A DNA stretch of 64,000 nt from Gilichinskyi gelida (GCA_038040385.1 JBBPII010000008.1:124001-188000), one strand, 5' to 3'; shown: positions 24,879 to 37,056, counted from the stretch's first letter. Program-made: numbers and translations. Notes: generated from the letters alone by a model not told the origin.

Positions 24879-26747
24879 TCACGCCGGCGGCGGGACCCTC
24901 ATCCTTGTCCCGCTGAACGTCACGCTGCGCCCCGACTTCCGGCGCGCCGCCTTGCGCTGCGAGAGGAAGTCCTCCTTCGCCTCGGCCAGCGTCGACGGCA
25001 CGTAGGTCGCGCCGGCGGCGAGCGTCTTCTGCCGGTCTCGAGCGAAGGCCGAGCCGCCGGCCACGATCATCAGGTCGGGGAACGACGCGGAGATCAACTG
25101 GATGAGCCCGTAGCCGGCCTCGAGGTGATCGGGGTTCGTGCAGGAGATGAACACCGCCTCGGGGTGCACCTCATTGATGAACGCGAGGAGCTCGTCGTCG
25201 GGAAGGTCGGTGAAGTAATCGATCGCATAGCCGTCGGCGCGCAGCAGTTGAGTGAGCATCAGCGTGCCGAGGGAGAGCCGCTCGCCGGCGACGGAGAAGG
25301 CGACGATGTGGCGGTCGGGGTCGGGCGTGCCGGCGTTGCGGTCGCCGAAACGGATGATCAGCTCGCGAATCACGTCCTTGATGAAGTGATCGTTCGCCGG
25401 CGTTATCCGCCGCCGCTCCAGCTCCTCCTGCGCGAAAGTCAGCGTGGGGATGAAGAGGTCGGTGAACATCTCTTCGAGCGTGTCGGTCTCCGCGTGGCGG
25501 TCGGCGATGGCGATGGCGCCGGTGCGGTCGCGCGACAGAAGGCGGTTGTAGAAACTGAGGTATCCCTCGAGCGGATCCTCAGCGCCGAAGATGATGGAGA
25601 AGATCCGCAGCGCCGGGATGAACTCGCCGCTGACGGTGAGGCAGACCGAGATCGGAGTGGCCAGCAGCAGGCCGACCGGGCCCCACAGGAAACCCCAGAA
25701 GATCGCCGACACTAGCAGCGCCACCGGCGAGACGCCGACGCGGTGCCCGACCACGATCGGCTCGATGAACCCGCCGATGAGCTGGTCGATGAGCACGAAG
25801 AGTCCCAGGACAGCCAGCGCCGAGTACCAGTTCGGAAAGACGGCGAGGGAGAGGAAGGTCGGCAGCGCCGCGCTCAGCACCGCGCCGACGTACGGCACGA
25901 AACGGAGCAGGCCGGCGATGACGCCCCACAACGGCGCGTGCGGCACGCGCAGCAGAAAGAGTCCGAGCCAGATCAGGATGCCGAAGCAGACATTGAGCAG
26001 GGCGATGGTCAGCAGATAGCGGCTGATGCGCTGCGACGTCTCGCCGATGGCCTGCGTGGTGACGGTGAGATGCGCGCGCCCGGCGAGCCGCAGCATCTTG
26101 TCGCGGATCTGCTCGCGCTCCTTCAACAGGAAGAAGACCAGCACCACCACGAGGAAGAGAGCGGCGATGAACTCGGCGGTCGGCGCGAGCGTCTTGTACC
26201 GCTGAGCGAAGGTGCGCTGATCGTTGACCACGCGCACTTTGAGGTCCGCACGCTCCGAGCGGTCGGCGGTCTGCTCGGTGACGCGTTGCAGCGTCCGTTC
26301 GACCACGGCGAAGGTGCCACTGGTCGAGGTCCGCTTCAGGAACCGCAGCTTCTGCTCGATCTTCCCGCTGGCGACGGCCTCCGCCACCTCGCGGGCCACG
26401 AGATTGAGCTGCTGGTAGATCCACCACCCGCCGAGCGAAAGCGCGGCGACGGCCAGCCCGAGCGACAGGCTGATCGCGCCGACGCGGCGCAGGAACGTCC
26501 GCTCCAGCACCGAGACGATCGGCGTCAGCAGGAAGGCGAAGAGGACGGCCAGCGCGATCGGCACCACCACCGGCTTCGCCAGATAGAGCACGGCGATGAC
26601 CCCGATGCTGATGAAGAGGATCCGGGCGTTCGACTGCCGCCGGTCCTGCCCCCGCTTGTCCATGAAGGCCGCCGGAAGCTCGGGCATACGCCTCATGGAG
26701 AGGGTGCGGTCGAGATCGTCGGTATCGTCTTCGTCGAAGGGACGCAC
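24879..26747 (-). CDS. AI-2E-type membrane permease fused to a C-terminal B12-binding-like domain
   Basis: Residues about 40-400 form an AI-2E/YdiK-type permease with 7-8 helices (LAKPVVVPIALAVLFAFLL, GVIAGLLRFVPYVGAVLSA). After a helical cap (about 425-470, FAQEELERRRITPANDHFIK) comes a Rossmann-like domain (about 480-600) resembling cobalamin-binding modules (IVAFSVAGERLSLGTLMLTQ, AVFISCTN, MIVAGGSAF). The DxHxxG motif whose His ligates cobalt is replaced by GERLSLG, so classical B12 ligation is unlikely. Substrate unknown. 622 aa, nearly twice a plain permease. Confidence 0.8.
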   Translation of the reverse strand: MRPFDEDDTDDLDRTLSMRRMPELPAAFMDKRGQDRRQSNARILFISIGVIAVLYLAKPVVVPIALAVLFAFLLTPIVSVLERTFLRRVGAISLSLGLAVAALSLGGWWIYQQLNLVAREVAEAVASGKIEQKLRFLKRTSTSGTFAVVERTLQRVTEQTADRSERADLKVRVVNDQRTFAQRYKTLAPTAEFIAALFLVVVLVFFLLKEREQIRDKMLRLAGRAHLTVTTQAIGETSQRISRYLLTIALLNVCFGILIWLGLFLLRVPHAPLWGVIAGLLRFVPYVGAVLSAALPTFLSLAVFPNWYSALAVLGLFVLIDQLIGGFIEPIVVGHRVGVSPVALLVSAIFWGFLWGPVGLLLATPISVCLTVSGEFIPALRIFSIIFGAEDPLEGYLSFYNRLLSRDRTGAIAIADRHAETDTLEEMFTDLFIPTLTFAQEELERRRITPANDHFIKDVIRELIIRFGDRNAGTPDPDRHIVAFSVAGERLSLGTLMLTQLLRADGYAIDYFTDLPDDELLAFINEVHPEAVFISCTNPDHLEAGYGLIQLISASFPDLMIVAGGSAFARDRQKTLAAGATYVPSTLAEAKEDFLSQRKAARRKSGRSVTFSGTRMRVPPPA

Positions 26748-26780
26748 TGAAATCAGTCTACTGCAAGGCTAACGCCCCTA

Positions 26781-26856
26781 GCGGGTTGCGCGGTCTCGCG
26801 GTCTCGCGGTCCCATCCACCGCCGAGACCTCGCGACCCCGAGACCTCGCAACCTCG
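26781..26856. repeat. Inverted repeat, GGTCTCGC word family
   Basis: The left arm reads GGGTTGCGCGGTCTCGCGGT with a second GGTCTCGC unit; the right arm is GAGACCTCGCGACCCCGAG plus a CTCGCAACC end. It lies between the divergent permease and FG-GAP genes. A TAAACT hexamer follows it at about 26860. Confidence 0.85.
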
Positions 26857-26893
26857 GTGCTAAACTTCCGCTACCGGTTCAAAGGAACTCCCT

Positions 26894-29800
26894 ATGTCCA
26901 TCAAGCGCGTCGTCCTCGCCCTGTCCCTTCTCTCTTCGTCCGTTTTTGCCCAGCAGACCATCATCGACGAGATCGGCAAGCTGGAGTCCGTCCGCGACCC
27001 GAAGTGCTACGCCACCGCGTCGCGGCTGGAGGACTTCATCTACGGCACGCCGCTGGAGACGCAAGCGCGGTTCGAGAAGATCGCGCTGCAGAAACGCTTG
27101 ATCCGCGCGTTGTGGGAGAAGGCCTCGGCCGCGGGCACGGCGCAGGTCACTGTCGACGCGCTGCGGCCGGCGATCCAGCAGCTCATTCCGTACAAACAAC
27201 TTGCGAACGGCGACTGGGACGTCGCCGGCACCACGATCACCGCGCGCGACAAGCGGCAGTACGGCAGCGTGGCTTACGCCCTGCGCGCCCTGCTCGCCGT
27301 CCAGCAGGACCTGCTGCTCGATCCCGGCGCGAGGCTCCTCCCGCTCGACACCGCGTCGGTCGAGCTGATGAAAGAGGCGATCGACCTCACCACCCTCGCC
27401 GCCCTGCAACAGGCGGACGGCGCCGCGCGAAGGCTGAATCAGGAAAAGATCACGCCGGAGCTGCTGACTCGGGCATGGACGAGCTTCGTGCCCGAAAGTG
27501 TAGCGGCGCCCGCTTCGGGCGCCGACGACCGGCGGCCGAGAGCGGCCGCCGCTACACTCGAAAAGTTCGCCACCATCAAGGCCGTGGTCGCCGAGAAGCT
27601 CGAGGCATTCAGCAAGTACAACGACATCGCCGCGCCCGTTTTCCTCCGCAACGTGCAGGTGTACTTTGCGCGCCACCTCTGGCCGACCGATCCGGCCGAG
27701 GGGAAGGCGTTCAAGGACGAGTTCACCGAGACCATGGTGGCCTGGACGCGCGACGTCACCCTCCTGGCCGAGAAGAACGCGAAGAAGAACGGCCACCCGC
27801 TCATCCGCGTCACCGACGTCGAGCCGGCGCTGCAGGCCTTCCAGCCGCACGAGATGAACCGCTACGAGGACATCATCTACTTCCCGCGCCTCCCGCGCGC
27901 CGAGCGGGTCACCATCGAGGCCTACGACATCGACGCCTTCCGCGATCCCGGCGTTCACTGGATGTACCTGAGCGAAGTGCTCAACGATCCGATGTACCCC
28001 GGTACGCTGGAGCCAGATCCGTTCGCCGCTGAGCTGCTCACCGAGGGCGCCGCGCAGGAGGGAGTGCTCATCCTCCGCCTCGCCGGGCGCTTCGCGGAAG
28101 CGGAGGACTCCGACCGGCTGAATCGCGGACATCTGGCGAAATCGCTGAAGAACATTCAGACCCTGCTCGACAGGCACGCCTCCATGCCCGCGGCGAAAAA
28201 GGCGCCGGAGACGGTTGTCTCCGCGAAGCCGTCCGCGGTGCCGTCGACGGGAACCTACTTCACCGACGTCACCGGCGCCGCGGGCATCCGCTTCGAGCAC
28301 CGCATCTCCGACTGGCTGGCGCGCTTCATCCGCGGCTACACGGTGGTCGAGGGCGGCAACGTGCGCCTTGCCGTTCCTCCCACGTTCGGCGGCTCGGGCG
28401 TGGCGGCCGAGGACATCGACAATGACGGCGACGACGACGTGCTGATCCTCGGCGGCGCGGGCAACGCGCTCTATCTGAATGACGGGAAGGGCAACTTCAA
28501 GGACGTCACCGAATCGGCCGGACTGGGATGGCGGCGCGCCGACGGCAACGCCGGCGAGCCGCGGCAGCCGATCGTCGCCGACTTCGACAACGACGGCCTC
28601 GAGGACATCCTCATCACCTACGTCGACGACGACCACCGCCTCTACAAGAACCTCGGCAGCGCGCGGTTCGAGGACGTCACCGCGAAGGCGGGACTCGGCG
28701 GGAAGGGCTCGGTCGCCGGGCCGGCCACCACGATCGACTTCGATGGCGACGGCTTGCTCGATCTCTACATCGGCTACTTCGGCGACTACCTGCACGGCGT
28801 GCTGCCGACGCTCTCGCGCTACAACGCGAACGCCCTGCCGGACAAGCTGTTCCGCAACAGGGGCAACCTCCAGTTCCAGGACGTCAGCGCCGGCAGCGGT
28901 GTGGAGAACACCGGCTGGGCGCAGGCCGTCGGCCACGCGGACATTGACGGCGACGGGCGCGAGGACCTCATCTGCGGCAACGACTTCGGCGTCAACGCCT
29001 ATTACCGCAACCTCGGCAACGGCAAGTTCGAGAACGTCGCGCAGAAGCTGGGGCTCGACAAGCCGAGCTACACCATGAGCGTCGGCATCACCGACTTGAA
29101 TCGAGACACGTATCCCGACATCTACATCGCCAACATCGTGACCATGGACAAGGACGAGAAGTACGTCCTCCCAGACACCAAGACCCGCATGAAGTTCAAT
29201 CCCGCCAAGATGGCCAACATGCGCGTGGTGGAGGCCAACGATCTCTTCACCTCGGTGGCCCAGAAGGCGAAGCTGCAGTCGTACGAGCAGTCCAACGCCG
29301 TGGGACGCGGCTACAAGTCGACCGGCTGGTCGTGGGACGCCGACTTCTTCGACTACGACAACGACGGCGACGACGATCTCTACTGCGTCAACGGCATGAA
29401 CGAGTACGCGGTTTACTCCAGCGTCAACCCGTACCTGACCGATCCGAGCGGCAAACCGAGCAGCGCGATCCTGCCGGTGGCGGAGAAGGAGCAGAACGTC
29501 TTCTTCGTCAATCAGCGCGGGAAACTGAACGAGGAGTCGAAGGCCAGCGGCGCCGACCTCCTCGGCAACTCCCGCAGCGTGGCGTACTTTGATGCCGACG
29601 CCGACGGCGATCTCGACATGATCGTCAACGCCTTCAACGGCCCGGCGACGCTCTATCGCAACAACAGCCAGTCGAACGGCAACCACTGGATCAAGATCCG
29701 CCTGACCGGCGATCCAAAGAAGGGCGTCTCGCGCGATGCCATCGGCGCGAAGATCCTCGTCGACAGCGCGCACAACAAAGGCCTCTGGCGCGAAGTCTTC

Positions 29801-29974
29801 AGCACCATCGGCTACCTCTCCGTCCATCCGAAGGAGCAGCACCTCGGGCTCGGCAGCGACAAGACGGTGAACGTGACCGTGGTGTGGCCGAACGGCGAGC
29901 GGGAGAGGTTCAACGGGCTGTCGACGGACCGCGTCCATCGCATCGTGCAGGGCGGCGGCCGCCCGTCATCCTGA
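26894..29974 (+). CDS. Large exported FG-GAP / ASPIC-UnbV repeat protein
   Basis: This 1026-residue protein has a signal peptide (MSIKRVVLALSLLSSSVFAQ), an unassigned helical region, then from about residue 460 several Ca-binding FG-GAP/VCBS repeats (EDIDNDGDDDVLIL, ADFDNDGLEDILITY, IDFDGDGLLDLYIGY, DADADGDLDMIVNAF) and a C-terminal ASPIC/UnbV domain (about 940-1010, VVWPNGERERF). Such proteins are surface or secreted beta-propellers, common in Acidobacteriota. Residues about 201-222 are encoded by an inverted repeat read in frame. AAAGGA lies upstream of the ATG. The last residues and stop come from another repeat. Confidence 0.88.
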   Translation: MSIKRVVLALSLLSSSVFAQQTIIDEIGKLESVRDPKCYATASRLEDFIYGTPLETQARFEKIALQKRLIRALWEKASAAGTAQVTVDALRPAIQQLIPYKQLANGDWDVAGTTITARDKRQYGSVAYALRALLAVQQDLLLDPGARLLPLDTASVELMKEAIDLTTLAALQQADGAARRLNQEKITPELLTRAWTSFVPESVAAPASGADDRRPRAAAATLEKFATIKAVVAEKLEAFSKYNDIAAPVFLRNVQVYFARHLWPTDPAEGKAFKDEFTETMVAWTRDVTLLAEKNAKKNGHPLIRVTDVEPALQAFQPHEMNRYEDIIYFPRLPRAERVTIEAYDIDAFRDPGVHWMYLSEVLNDPMYPGTLEPDPFAAELLTEGAAQEGVLILRLAGRFAEAEDSDRLNRGHLAKSLKNIQTLLDRHASMPAAKKAPETVVSAKPSAVPSTGTYFTDVTGAAGIRFEHRISDWLARFIRGYTVVEGGNVRLAVPPTFGGSGVAAEDIDNDGDDDVLILGGAGNALYLNDGKGNFKDVTESAGLGWRRADGNAGEPRQPIVADFDNDGLEDILITYVDDDHRLYKNLGSARFEDVTAKAGLGGKGSVAGPATTIDFDGDGLLDLYIGYFGDYLHGVLPTLSRYNANALPDKLFRNRGNLQFQDVSAGSGVENTGWAQAVGHADIDGDGREDLICGNDFGVNAYYRNLGNGKFENVAQKLGLDKPSYTMSVGITDLNRDTYPDIYIANIVTMDKDEKYVLPDTKTRMKFNPAKMANMRVVEANDLFTSVAQKAKLQSYEQSNAVGRGYKSTGWSWDADFFDYDNDGDDDLYCVNGMNEYAVYSSVNPYLTDPSGKPSSAILPVAEKEQNVFFVNQRGKLNEESKASGADLLGNSRSVAYFDADADGDLDMIVNAFNGPATLYRNNSQSNGNHWIKIRLTGDPKKGVSRDAIGAKILVDSAHNKGLWREVFSTIGYLSVHPKEQHLGLGSDKTVNVTVVWPNGERERFNGLSTDRVHRIVQGGGRPSS
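27496..27559. repeat. Cruciform repeat (AGTGTAGCGGC arms) inside the FG-GAP gene
   Basis: Outer arms AGTGTAGCGGC and GCCGCTACACT enclose two inner hairpins (GGCGCCCGC-TTC-GGGCGCC and a GGCCG/CGGCC one). It is read in frame without a stop as VAAPASGADDRRPRAAAAT. It sits in the weakly conserved N-terminal half. Confidence 0.85.
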
Positions 29975-30042
29975 GCCGCGCAGACGGCGAAGGATCTCGA
30001 AATGCGCATCCTGAGATTCCTCGCTGCGCTCGGAATGACGGC
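29964..30042. repeat. Inverted repeat, 35-mer family copy 3 (ends FG-GAP gene, begins DUF255 gene)
   Basis: The left arm is identical to the copies at 12321, 23593 and 42382 over 35 bases and supplies the FG-GAP stop at 29972-29974. The right arm (CTGAGATTCCTCGCTGCGCT and onwards to GGAATGACGG) is translated as part of the N-terminal signal peptide of the next gene. Confidence 0.92.
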
Positions 30043-31732
30043 GGCACTCGCCGTTCCCGCGCACGCCAACCGGTTGGCCAAAGCCACCAGCCCCTACCTC
30101 CGCCAACACGCGAACAACCCCGTCGACTGGTACCCGTGGGGCGACGCGGCGCTGGCGAAGGCGAAAAAAGAGAACAAGCCGATCTTCCTCTCCATCGGCT
30201 ATTCGAGCTGCCACTGGTGCCACGTGATGGAGGCCGAGTCGTTCTCGCAGCCGGACGTCGCCGCGGTGCTCAATCGCGCGTACGTCTCCATCAAGGTCGA
30301 CCGCGAAGAGCGGCCGGACATCGACGCCGCCTACACCGCCGCGGCGCTGAAGCTGCTCGACGAGGCCGGCTGGCCGCTGAATCTCATGCTCACGCCGGAC
30401 GGCAAGCCGTTCTTCGCCGCGACGTACCTCTCGAAGGAGCGGCTGATCGACGTCGCCGGCAAGCTGGCGACGGCGTGGCGCGAGCAGCCGGACCACGTCG
30501 CCGCGTCGGCGCGCATGATCGTCACGCAGCTTCGGCCGGCCGCATCCGAGGACGCCGAGGCGCTCGGGCGGCAGGATTTGGACGCCGCCTATCGCGAGCT
30601 GGCGGCGGAGTTCGACCCGAAGAACGGCGGCTTCGGCGGCGCGCCGAAGTTTCCGTCGCCGCAGAACCTCTTCTTCCTCCTCCGCTACTGGAAGCGCACC
30701 GGCGAACCGCGGGCGCTGGCGATGGTGGAGGCCACGCTACACGCCATGCGCAACAGCGCGCTGTTCGACGCCAAGGCGTTCGGCTTCCACCGCTACGCCA
30801 CCGACGCCGCGTGGCAGAAGCCGCATTTCGAGAAGATGCTGTACGACCAGGCGCTGCTCGCGCTGGCGTACGCCGAGGCGTACCAGGCGACGCGGAAGGA
30901 GGAGTACGCGGACACCGCGCGCAAGGTGTTCGAGTACGTGCTGCGCGACCTCCGCGCGCCGAACGGCGCGTTCTGGTCGGCAAAGGACGCCGACAGCGCG
31001 AATCGCGACGACAAGATCCTCACTGACTGGAACGGCCTGATGATCGCCGCGCTGGCCGCGGGGGCGACGGCGCTCGACGAGCCGGCGTACGCCGCGGCGG
31101 CAGCGCGCGCGGCGAAGGCGATCTCGAGCGTCCGCCCCTACCTCGATGACTACGCGTTCTTTATCTGGGGCCTTCTCAACCTGTACGAGGCGTCGGCCGA
31201 GGCGCGGTGGCTGGAGCAGGCCATCCGCCTGCAGGACGAATCGCTCAAGTCGTTCGCCGGCGGCTACATGACGGCATCGGACGATCTCTTCGTCCGCCTG
31301 CGCATCGTCCGCGACTCGGCGACGCCCGCCGGCAACGCCGTGCAGCTCGCGAACCTCCTCCGCCTCTCCCGCATGACCGCCCGCGACAACTACGCCGCCG
31401 CCGCGAAATCGCTCATGCGCTCCGCCGCCGCCGAGGTGCGCGCCATCCCCTCCGCCGCGCCGCATTTTCTGAGCGCCGTCGACTTCGCCGTCGGCCCGTC
31501 GTTCGAGATCGTGCTCGCGGGGAAGGACGTCGCGCCGCTCAAGCGCGCGGTGTTCAGCTCTTTCGTCCCGAACAAGGTGGTGCTCTACCGTTCGGACCAA
31601 ATAGTACGAATCGCACCATTCACCAAAATGCAGACCGCCCGCGGTGGGAAGGCGACGGCGTACGTCTGCCGCGATTACGTGTGCAATCTGCCGACGGGGG
31701 ATGCGGGGGTGGTTGCCGAGCTGCTGAAGTAG
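30002..31732 (+). CDS. DUF255 thioredoxin-fold protein, predicted exported
   Basis: The 576-residue protein belongs to the YyaL/spermatogenesis-associated protein 20 family: an N-terminal thioredoxin-like domain (SPYLRQHANNPVDWYPWG, SCHWCHVMEAESF, KVDREERPDI) and an (alpha/alpha)6 barrel (GGFGGAPKFPSPQN, HFEKMLYDQALL). It begins MRILRFLAALGMTAALAVPA, a good signal peptide largely encoded by an inverted repeat. Against the paralogue at 40404 it lacks about 70 residues in the middle, passing from FWSAKDADSA straight to KILTDWNGLMIAA. Function unproven; a redox or sugar-related role is guessed for the family. Confidence 0.85.
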   Translation: MRILRFLAALGMTAALAVPAHANRLAKATSPYLRQHANNPVDWYPWGDAALAKAKKENKPIFLSIGYSSCHWCHVMEAESFSQPDVAAVLNRAYVSIKVDREERPDIDAAYTAAALKLLDEAGWPLNLMLTPDGKPFFAATYLSKERLIDVAGKLATAWREQPDHVAASARMIVTQLRPAASEDAEALGRQDLDAAYRELAAEFDPKNGGFGGAPKFPSPQNLFFLLRYWKRTGEPRALAMVEATLHAMRNSALFDAKAFGFHRYATDAAWQKPHFEKMLYDQALLALAYAEAYQATRKEEYADTARKVFEYVLRDLRAPNGAFWSAKDADSANRDDKILTDWNGLMIAALAAGATALDEPAYAAAAARAAKAISSVRPYLDDYAFFIWGLLNLYEASAEARWLEQAIRLQDESLKSFAGGYMTASDDLFVRLRIVRDSATPAGNAVQLANLLRLSRMTARDNYAAAAKSLMRSAAAEVRAIPSAAPHFLSAVDFAVGPSFEIVLAGKDVAPLKRAVFSSFVPNKVVLYRSDQIVRIAPFTKMQTARGGKATAYVCRDYVCNLPTGDAGVVAELLK

Positions 31733-31793
31733 GTCACGCGGAGACGCGGAGGGCGCGGAGAGGCTTCCTCCGCATCTCCGCGCCTCCGCGTGA
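31733..31793. repeat. Inverted repeat (GTCACGCGGAGACGCGGAGG) filling a convergent gap
   Basis: Left arm GTCACGCGGAGACGCGGAG and right arm CTCCGCGCCTCCGCGTGAC pair closely with a short loop. It exactly spans the DUF255 and gcvPB stop codons and is a plausible bidirectional terminator. The arms are made of repeated CGCGGAG words. Confidence 0.85.
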
Positions 31794-33247
<1,454 letters not shown>

Positions 33248-33251
<4 letters not shown>

Positions 33252-34642
33252 CGCCGCTCCCTGGCGATCGAAGCATTGAGGGCGTCGACGAACTGGTCGA
33301 GGTGCTCGCGGGTGTGCAGCTCGGTGACGGCGACCAGAAAGTCGTTCGGATGCGCGGGGAAGAACTGCCCCAGCGGAATCCCGCCGAGGATTTTCTCGTG
33401 CTCGAGGTCGAGGAGGATCTCCGTCGCCGCCACCGGCGTACGGACCACGAACTCGTTGTACACCGGCCCGCTGAACGGCAGCGCCACCGACGCGCTCGCG
33501 CCGAGGCGCTTGCGCAAATACGCCGCCTTCTGCAGGCACTGCATGCCGACCTCGCGCAGCCCTTCCTTCCCCATCAGCGACAGGTAGATGTTCGCGGCGA
33601 GGGCGATGAGCGCCTCGTTGGTGCAGATGTTCGAGGTGGCCTTGCCGCGGCGGATGTGCTGCTCGCGCGTGGCGAGGGTGAGCACGTAGGCCCGACGGCC
33701 GTCGACGTCGACGGTCTCGCCGACCAGCCGTCCCGGCATGTGCCGCTTGAGCGCGTCGCGCACGACCATGAAGCCGACGTACGGCCCGCCGAACTGCGGC
33801 GGCACGCCCCACGCCTGTCCTTCGCCGACGCAGACGTCGAATCCGTGCGCGCCCGGCGGAGTGAGGATCCCCAGCGACGTCGCCTCGGCCACCACCGCGA
33901 TCTTCACCGCGCCGGCGGCGTCGGCGATCGCGGCGACGTCGTCGTAGTCCTCGATCACGCCGAGGAAGTTCGGCGACTGCACGGCGACGGCGAAGACGTC
34001 GGCGGTGCACGCCTCGCGCAGCGCGGCGGTGTCCACGCGGCCGTCCGCGGTCCAGCCCACTTCCACCACGTCGTAGCCGAGGTTCTGGATGTACGTGCGG
34101 ACCGTGTCGATGTAGTGCGGGTGCACCGATTTGGCGATGACCACCTTGTGGCGGTTCTTGGCCACGCGCTCCGCGAGCAGCACCGCCTCACAAAGAGCAG
34201 TGGAGCCGTCGTAGAGCGAGGCGTTGGCCACGTCGAGCCCCGTGAGCATGCACTGGTGTGTCTGGTACTCGAAGATCGACTGCAGCGTCCCCTGCGACAC
34301 TTCCGGCTGGTACGGCGTGTACGAGGTCAGGAACTCCGCGCGCAGCAGCAGTTGATCGACGCAGGCCGGCTGGGAGTGCGCGTAGGCGCCGCCGCCGAGG
34401 AACGAGACGTGATCGACCGCGGTCTTGTTGCGCGCCGCGAGCGCGCGGAACCAGCGCCGCGACTCGATCTCCGACCAGGGGCCGGGGAGGTCGAGCAACC
34501 GATCGAGCTTCACATCCGCAGGGATGGTGTCGAACAGACGGTCTACCGACTCTACGCCCACCGCGGCGAGCATCTCTTTGACGTCGTCGGTGGCATTGGG
34601 GATGTAGCGGTGTTGGTCAGTGAGGGGATCAGGGAGTGTCAT
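33248..34642 (-). CDS. gcvPA: Glycine dehydrogenase (decarboxylating) subunit 1
   Basis: This 464-residue N-terminal-type subunit pairs with GcvPB to form the P-protein. It shows RYIPNATDDVKEMLAAVG, GGGAYAHSQPACVDQLLLR, TSYTPYQPEVSQGTLQSIFE and YQTHQCMLTGLDVANASLYD. Length is typical of subunit 1. Its ATG shares one base with the gcvH stop (TAATG), so translation is coupled. Confidence 0.95.
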
Positions 34643-35028
34643 TAATGTGACTCGGTCTCGCAGTACTCCTCGTACTCCTCGGCGTTCATCAGGTCATCGA
34701 GCTCCGATGGATCGGAAAGGCGCACGCGGATCATCCAGCCGTCGCCGTACGGATCGGTGTTGATCAACTCCGGCTTCTCGGCGAGCGTTTCGTTGATCTC
34801 CACCACCTCGCCGGAGACCGGGGCGAAGAGCTCAGAGACGGCTTTCACCGACTCGATGCTTCCCAGCTCGTCGGCCGCTTCGAGCTGCGTGCCGACCTGC
34901 GGCAGCTCGACGAACACCACGTCGCCGAGCTCCTTCTGGGCGTAATCGGTGATCCCGATGGTCCCGATCCCGGCCTCCACGTGCACATACTCGTGGCTCT
35001 TCGCGTATTTGTTGTCCTCGGGAGTCAT
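34642..35028 (-). CDS. gcvH: Glycine cleavage system H protein
   Basis: The 128-residue lipoyl carrier shuttles the aminomethyl intermediate between P and T proteins. The lipoylation motif GSIESVKAVSELFAPVSGEV, with its conserved Lys, and the start KSHEYVH are clear. It lies 9 bases after gcvT and overlaps gcvPA by one base. Confidence 0.96.
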   Translation of the reverse strand: MTPEDNKYAKSHEYVHVEAGIGTIGITDYAQKELGDVVFVELPQVGTQLEAADELGSIESVKAVSELFAPVSGEVVEINETLAEKPELINTDPYGDGWMIRVRLSDPSELDDLMNAEEYEEYCETESH

Positions 35029-35037
35029 GGTCGCTCC

Positions 35038-36132
<1,095 letters not shown>

Positions 36133-36161
36133 GGCATCCTCTCGGGGAGGCGTACGTTAGC

Positions 36162-37055
36162 ATGACGGGCGAGATCGGCGATTTCCTCAACTACCTGACG
36201 TACGAGCGCAACGTTTCGACCAATACCGTCGTGGCGTACCGCGACGATCTGGAGTCCTTCGTCGCCTTCCTCTGCGACGATTACCTGACCATGGCGCGCG
36301 ACCAGCTCGACCTGCGCCGCGTCGATCACCTGGCGGTTCGCGCGTATCTCGCACACCTTGCGCGGCGGTCGTTGCGCCGCTCGTCGATCGCGCGGCACCT
36401 GTCGGCGCTGCGCTCGTTCTTCAAGTACCTGATGCGCGAGGGCGCCGCCGATGCGAACCCCGCGCGCGGCGTGGCCACGCCAAAAGGGGAAAAGCACCTG
36501 CCGTCGGTGCTGCAGCCCTCCGACGTCGCGCTCCTGCTCGAGCAGCCCGACACCACTACCCCGCTCGGCGTCCGCGATCGCGCCTGGCTCGAGCTGCTGT
36601 ACGCGTCGGGTCTGCGCATCGGGGAGCTGGTGGGCATCGACGTCGACGAGGTCGAGCTGCGCGCGCGCCTGGTGAAAGTGCGCGGCAAGGGATCGAAGGA
36701 GCGCATCGTGCCGTTCGGGTCGAAGGCCGAGGAGGCGGTGCGGGCGTGGATGTCGGTGCGCCAGGTGCAGCCGGACCAGCACGCGCTCTTCACCAACTAT
36801 CGCGGCGAACGGATCACCGCGCGCAGCGTGCGCCGGCTCTTCGAGCGCTACGTGCGCGCCGCAGCGCTGCGCGCAGGCGTGTCGCCGCATACCCTGCGGC
36901 ATTCGTTCGCCACGCACCTGCTCAACGCCGGCGCCGACCTCCGCGGCATCCAGGAGCTCCTCGGCCACGCGTCGCTCTCCACGACGCAAAAGTACACGCA
37001 CCTCAACGACTGGCAGTTGATCGCCGTGTACCGGAAGGCGCACCCCAGGGCATAA
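36162..37055 (+). CDS. xerD: Tyrosine recombinase, XerC/XerD family
   Basis: The 297-residue recombinase has the SAM-like N-terminal core-binding domain and a full catalytic set: Arg in ASGLRIGEL, Lys in VRGKGSKERIVPFG, HTLRHSFATHLL (HxxR), His in LLGHASLSTTQKYTHL and the nucleophile Tyr there. Length and architecture fit Xer proteins that resolve chromosome dimers; XerC versus XerD cannot be settled. It is divergent from gcvT and followed by an inverted repeat. No integron or phage genes are near. Confidence 0.88.
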   Translation: MTGEIGDFLNYLTYERNVSTNTVVAYRDDLESFVAFLCDDYLTMARDQLDLRRVDHLAVRAYLAHLARRSLRRSSIARHLSALRSFFKYLMREGAADANPARGVATPKGEKHLPSVLQPSDVALLLEQPDTTTPLGVRDRAWLELLYASGLRIGELVGIDVDEVELRARLVKVRGKGSKERIVPFGSKAEEAVRAWMSVRQVQPDQHALFTNYRGERITARSVRRLFERYVRAAALRAGVSPHTLRHSFATHLLNAGADLRGIQELLGHASLSTTQKYTHLNDWQLIAVYRKAHPRA

Positions 37056-37056
37056 A

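Noticed and set aside
26879..29938. A 1019-codon open frame antisense to the FG-GAP gene
   Set aside because: It mirrors a well-supported gene in this GC-rich sequence and encodes low-complexity Val/Arg/Glu-rich sequence without recognisable domains.
36133..36161. Glycine riboswitch upstream of the gcv operon
   Set aside because: Only 29 bases separate gcvT from the divergent recombinase gene, too little for a riboswitch.
36162..37055. Integron or phage integrase interpretation of the tyrosine recombinase
   Set aside because: The protein has plain Xer length and architecture and no gene cassettes, attachment repeats or phage genes lie nearby.
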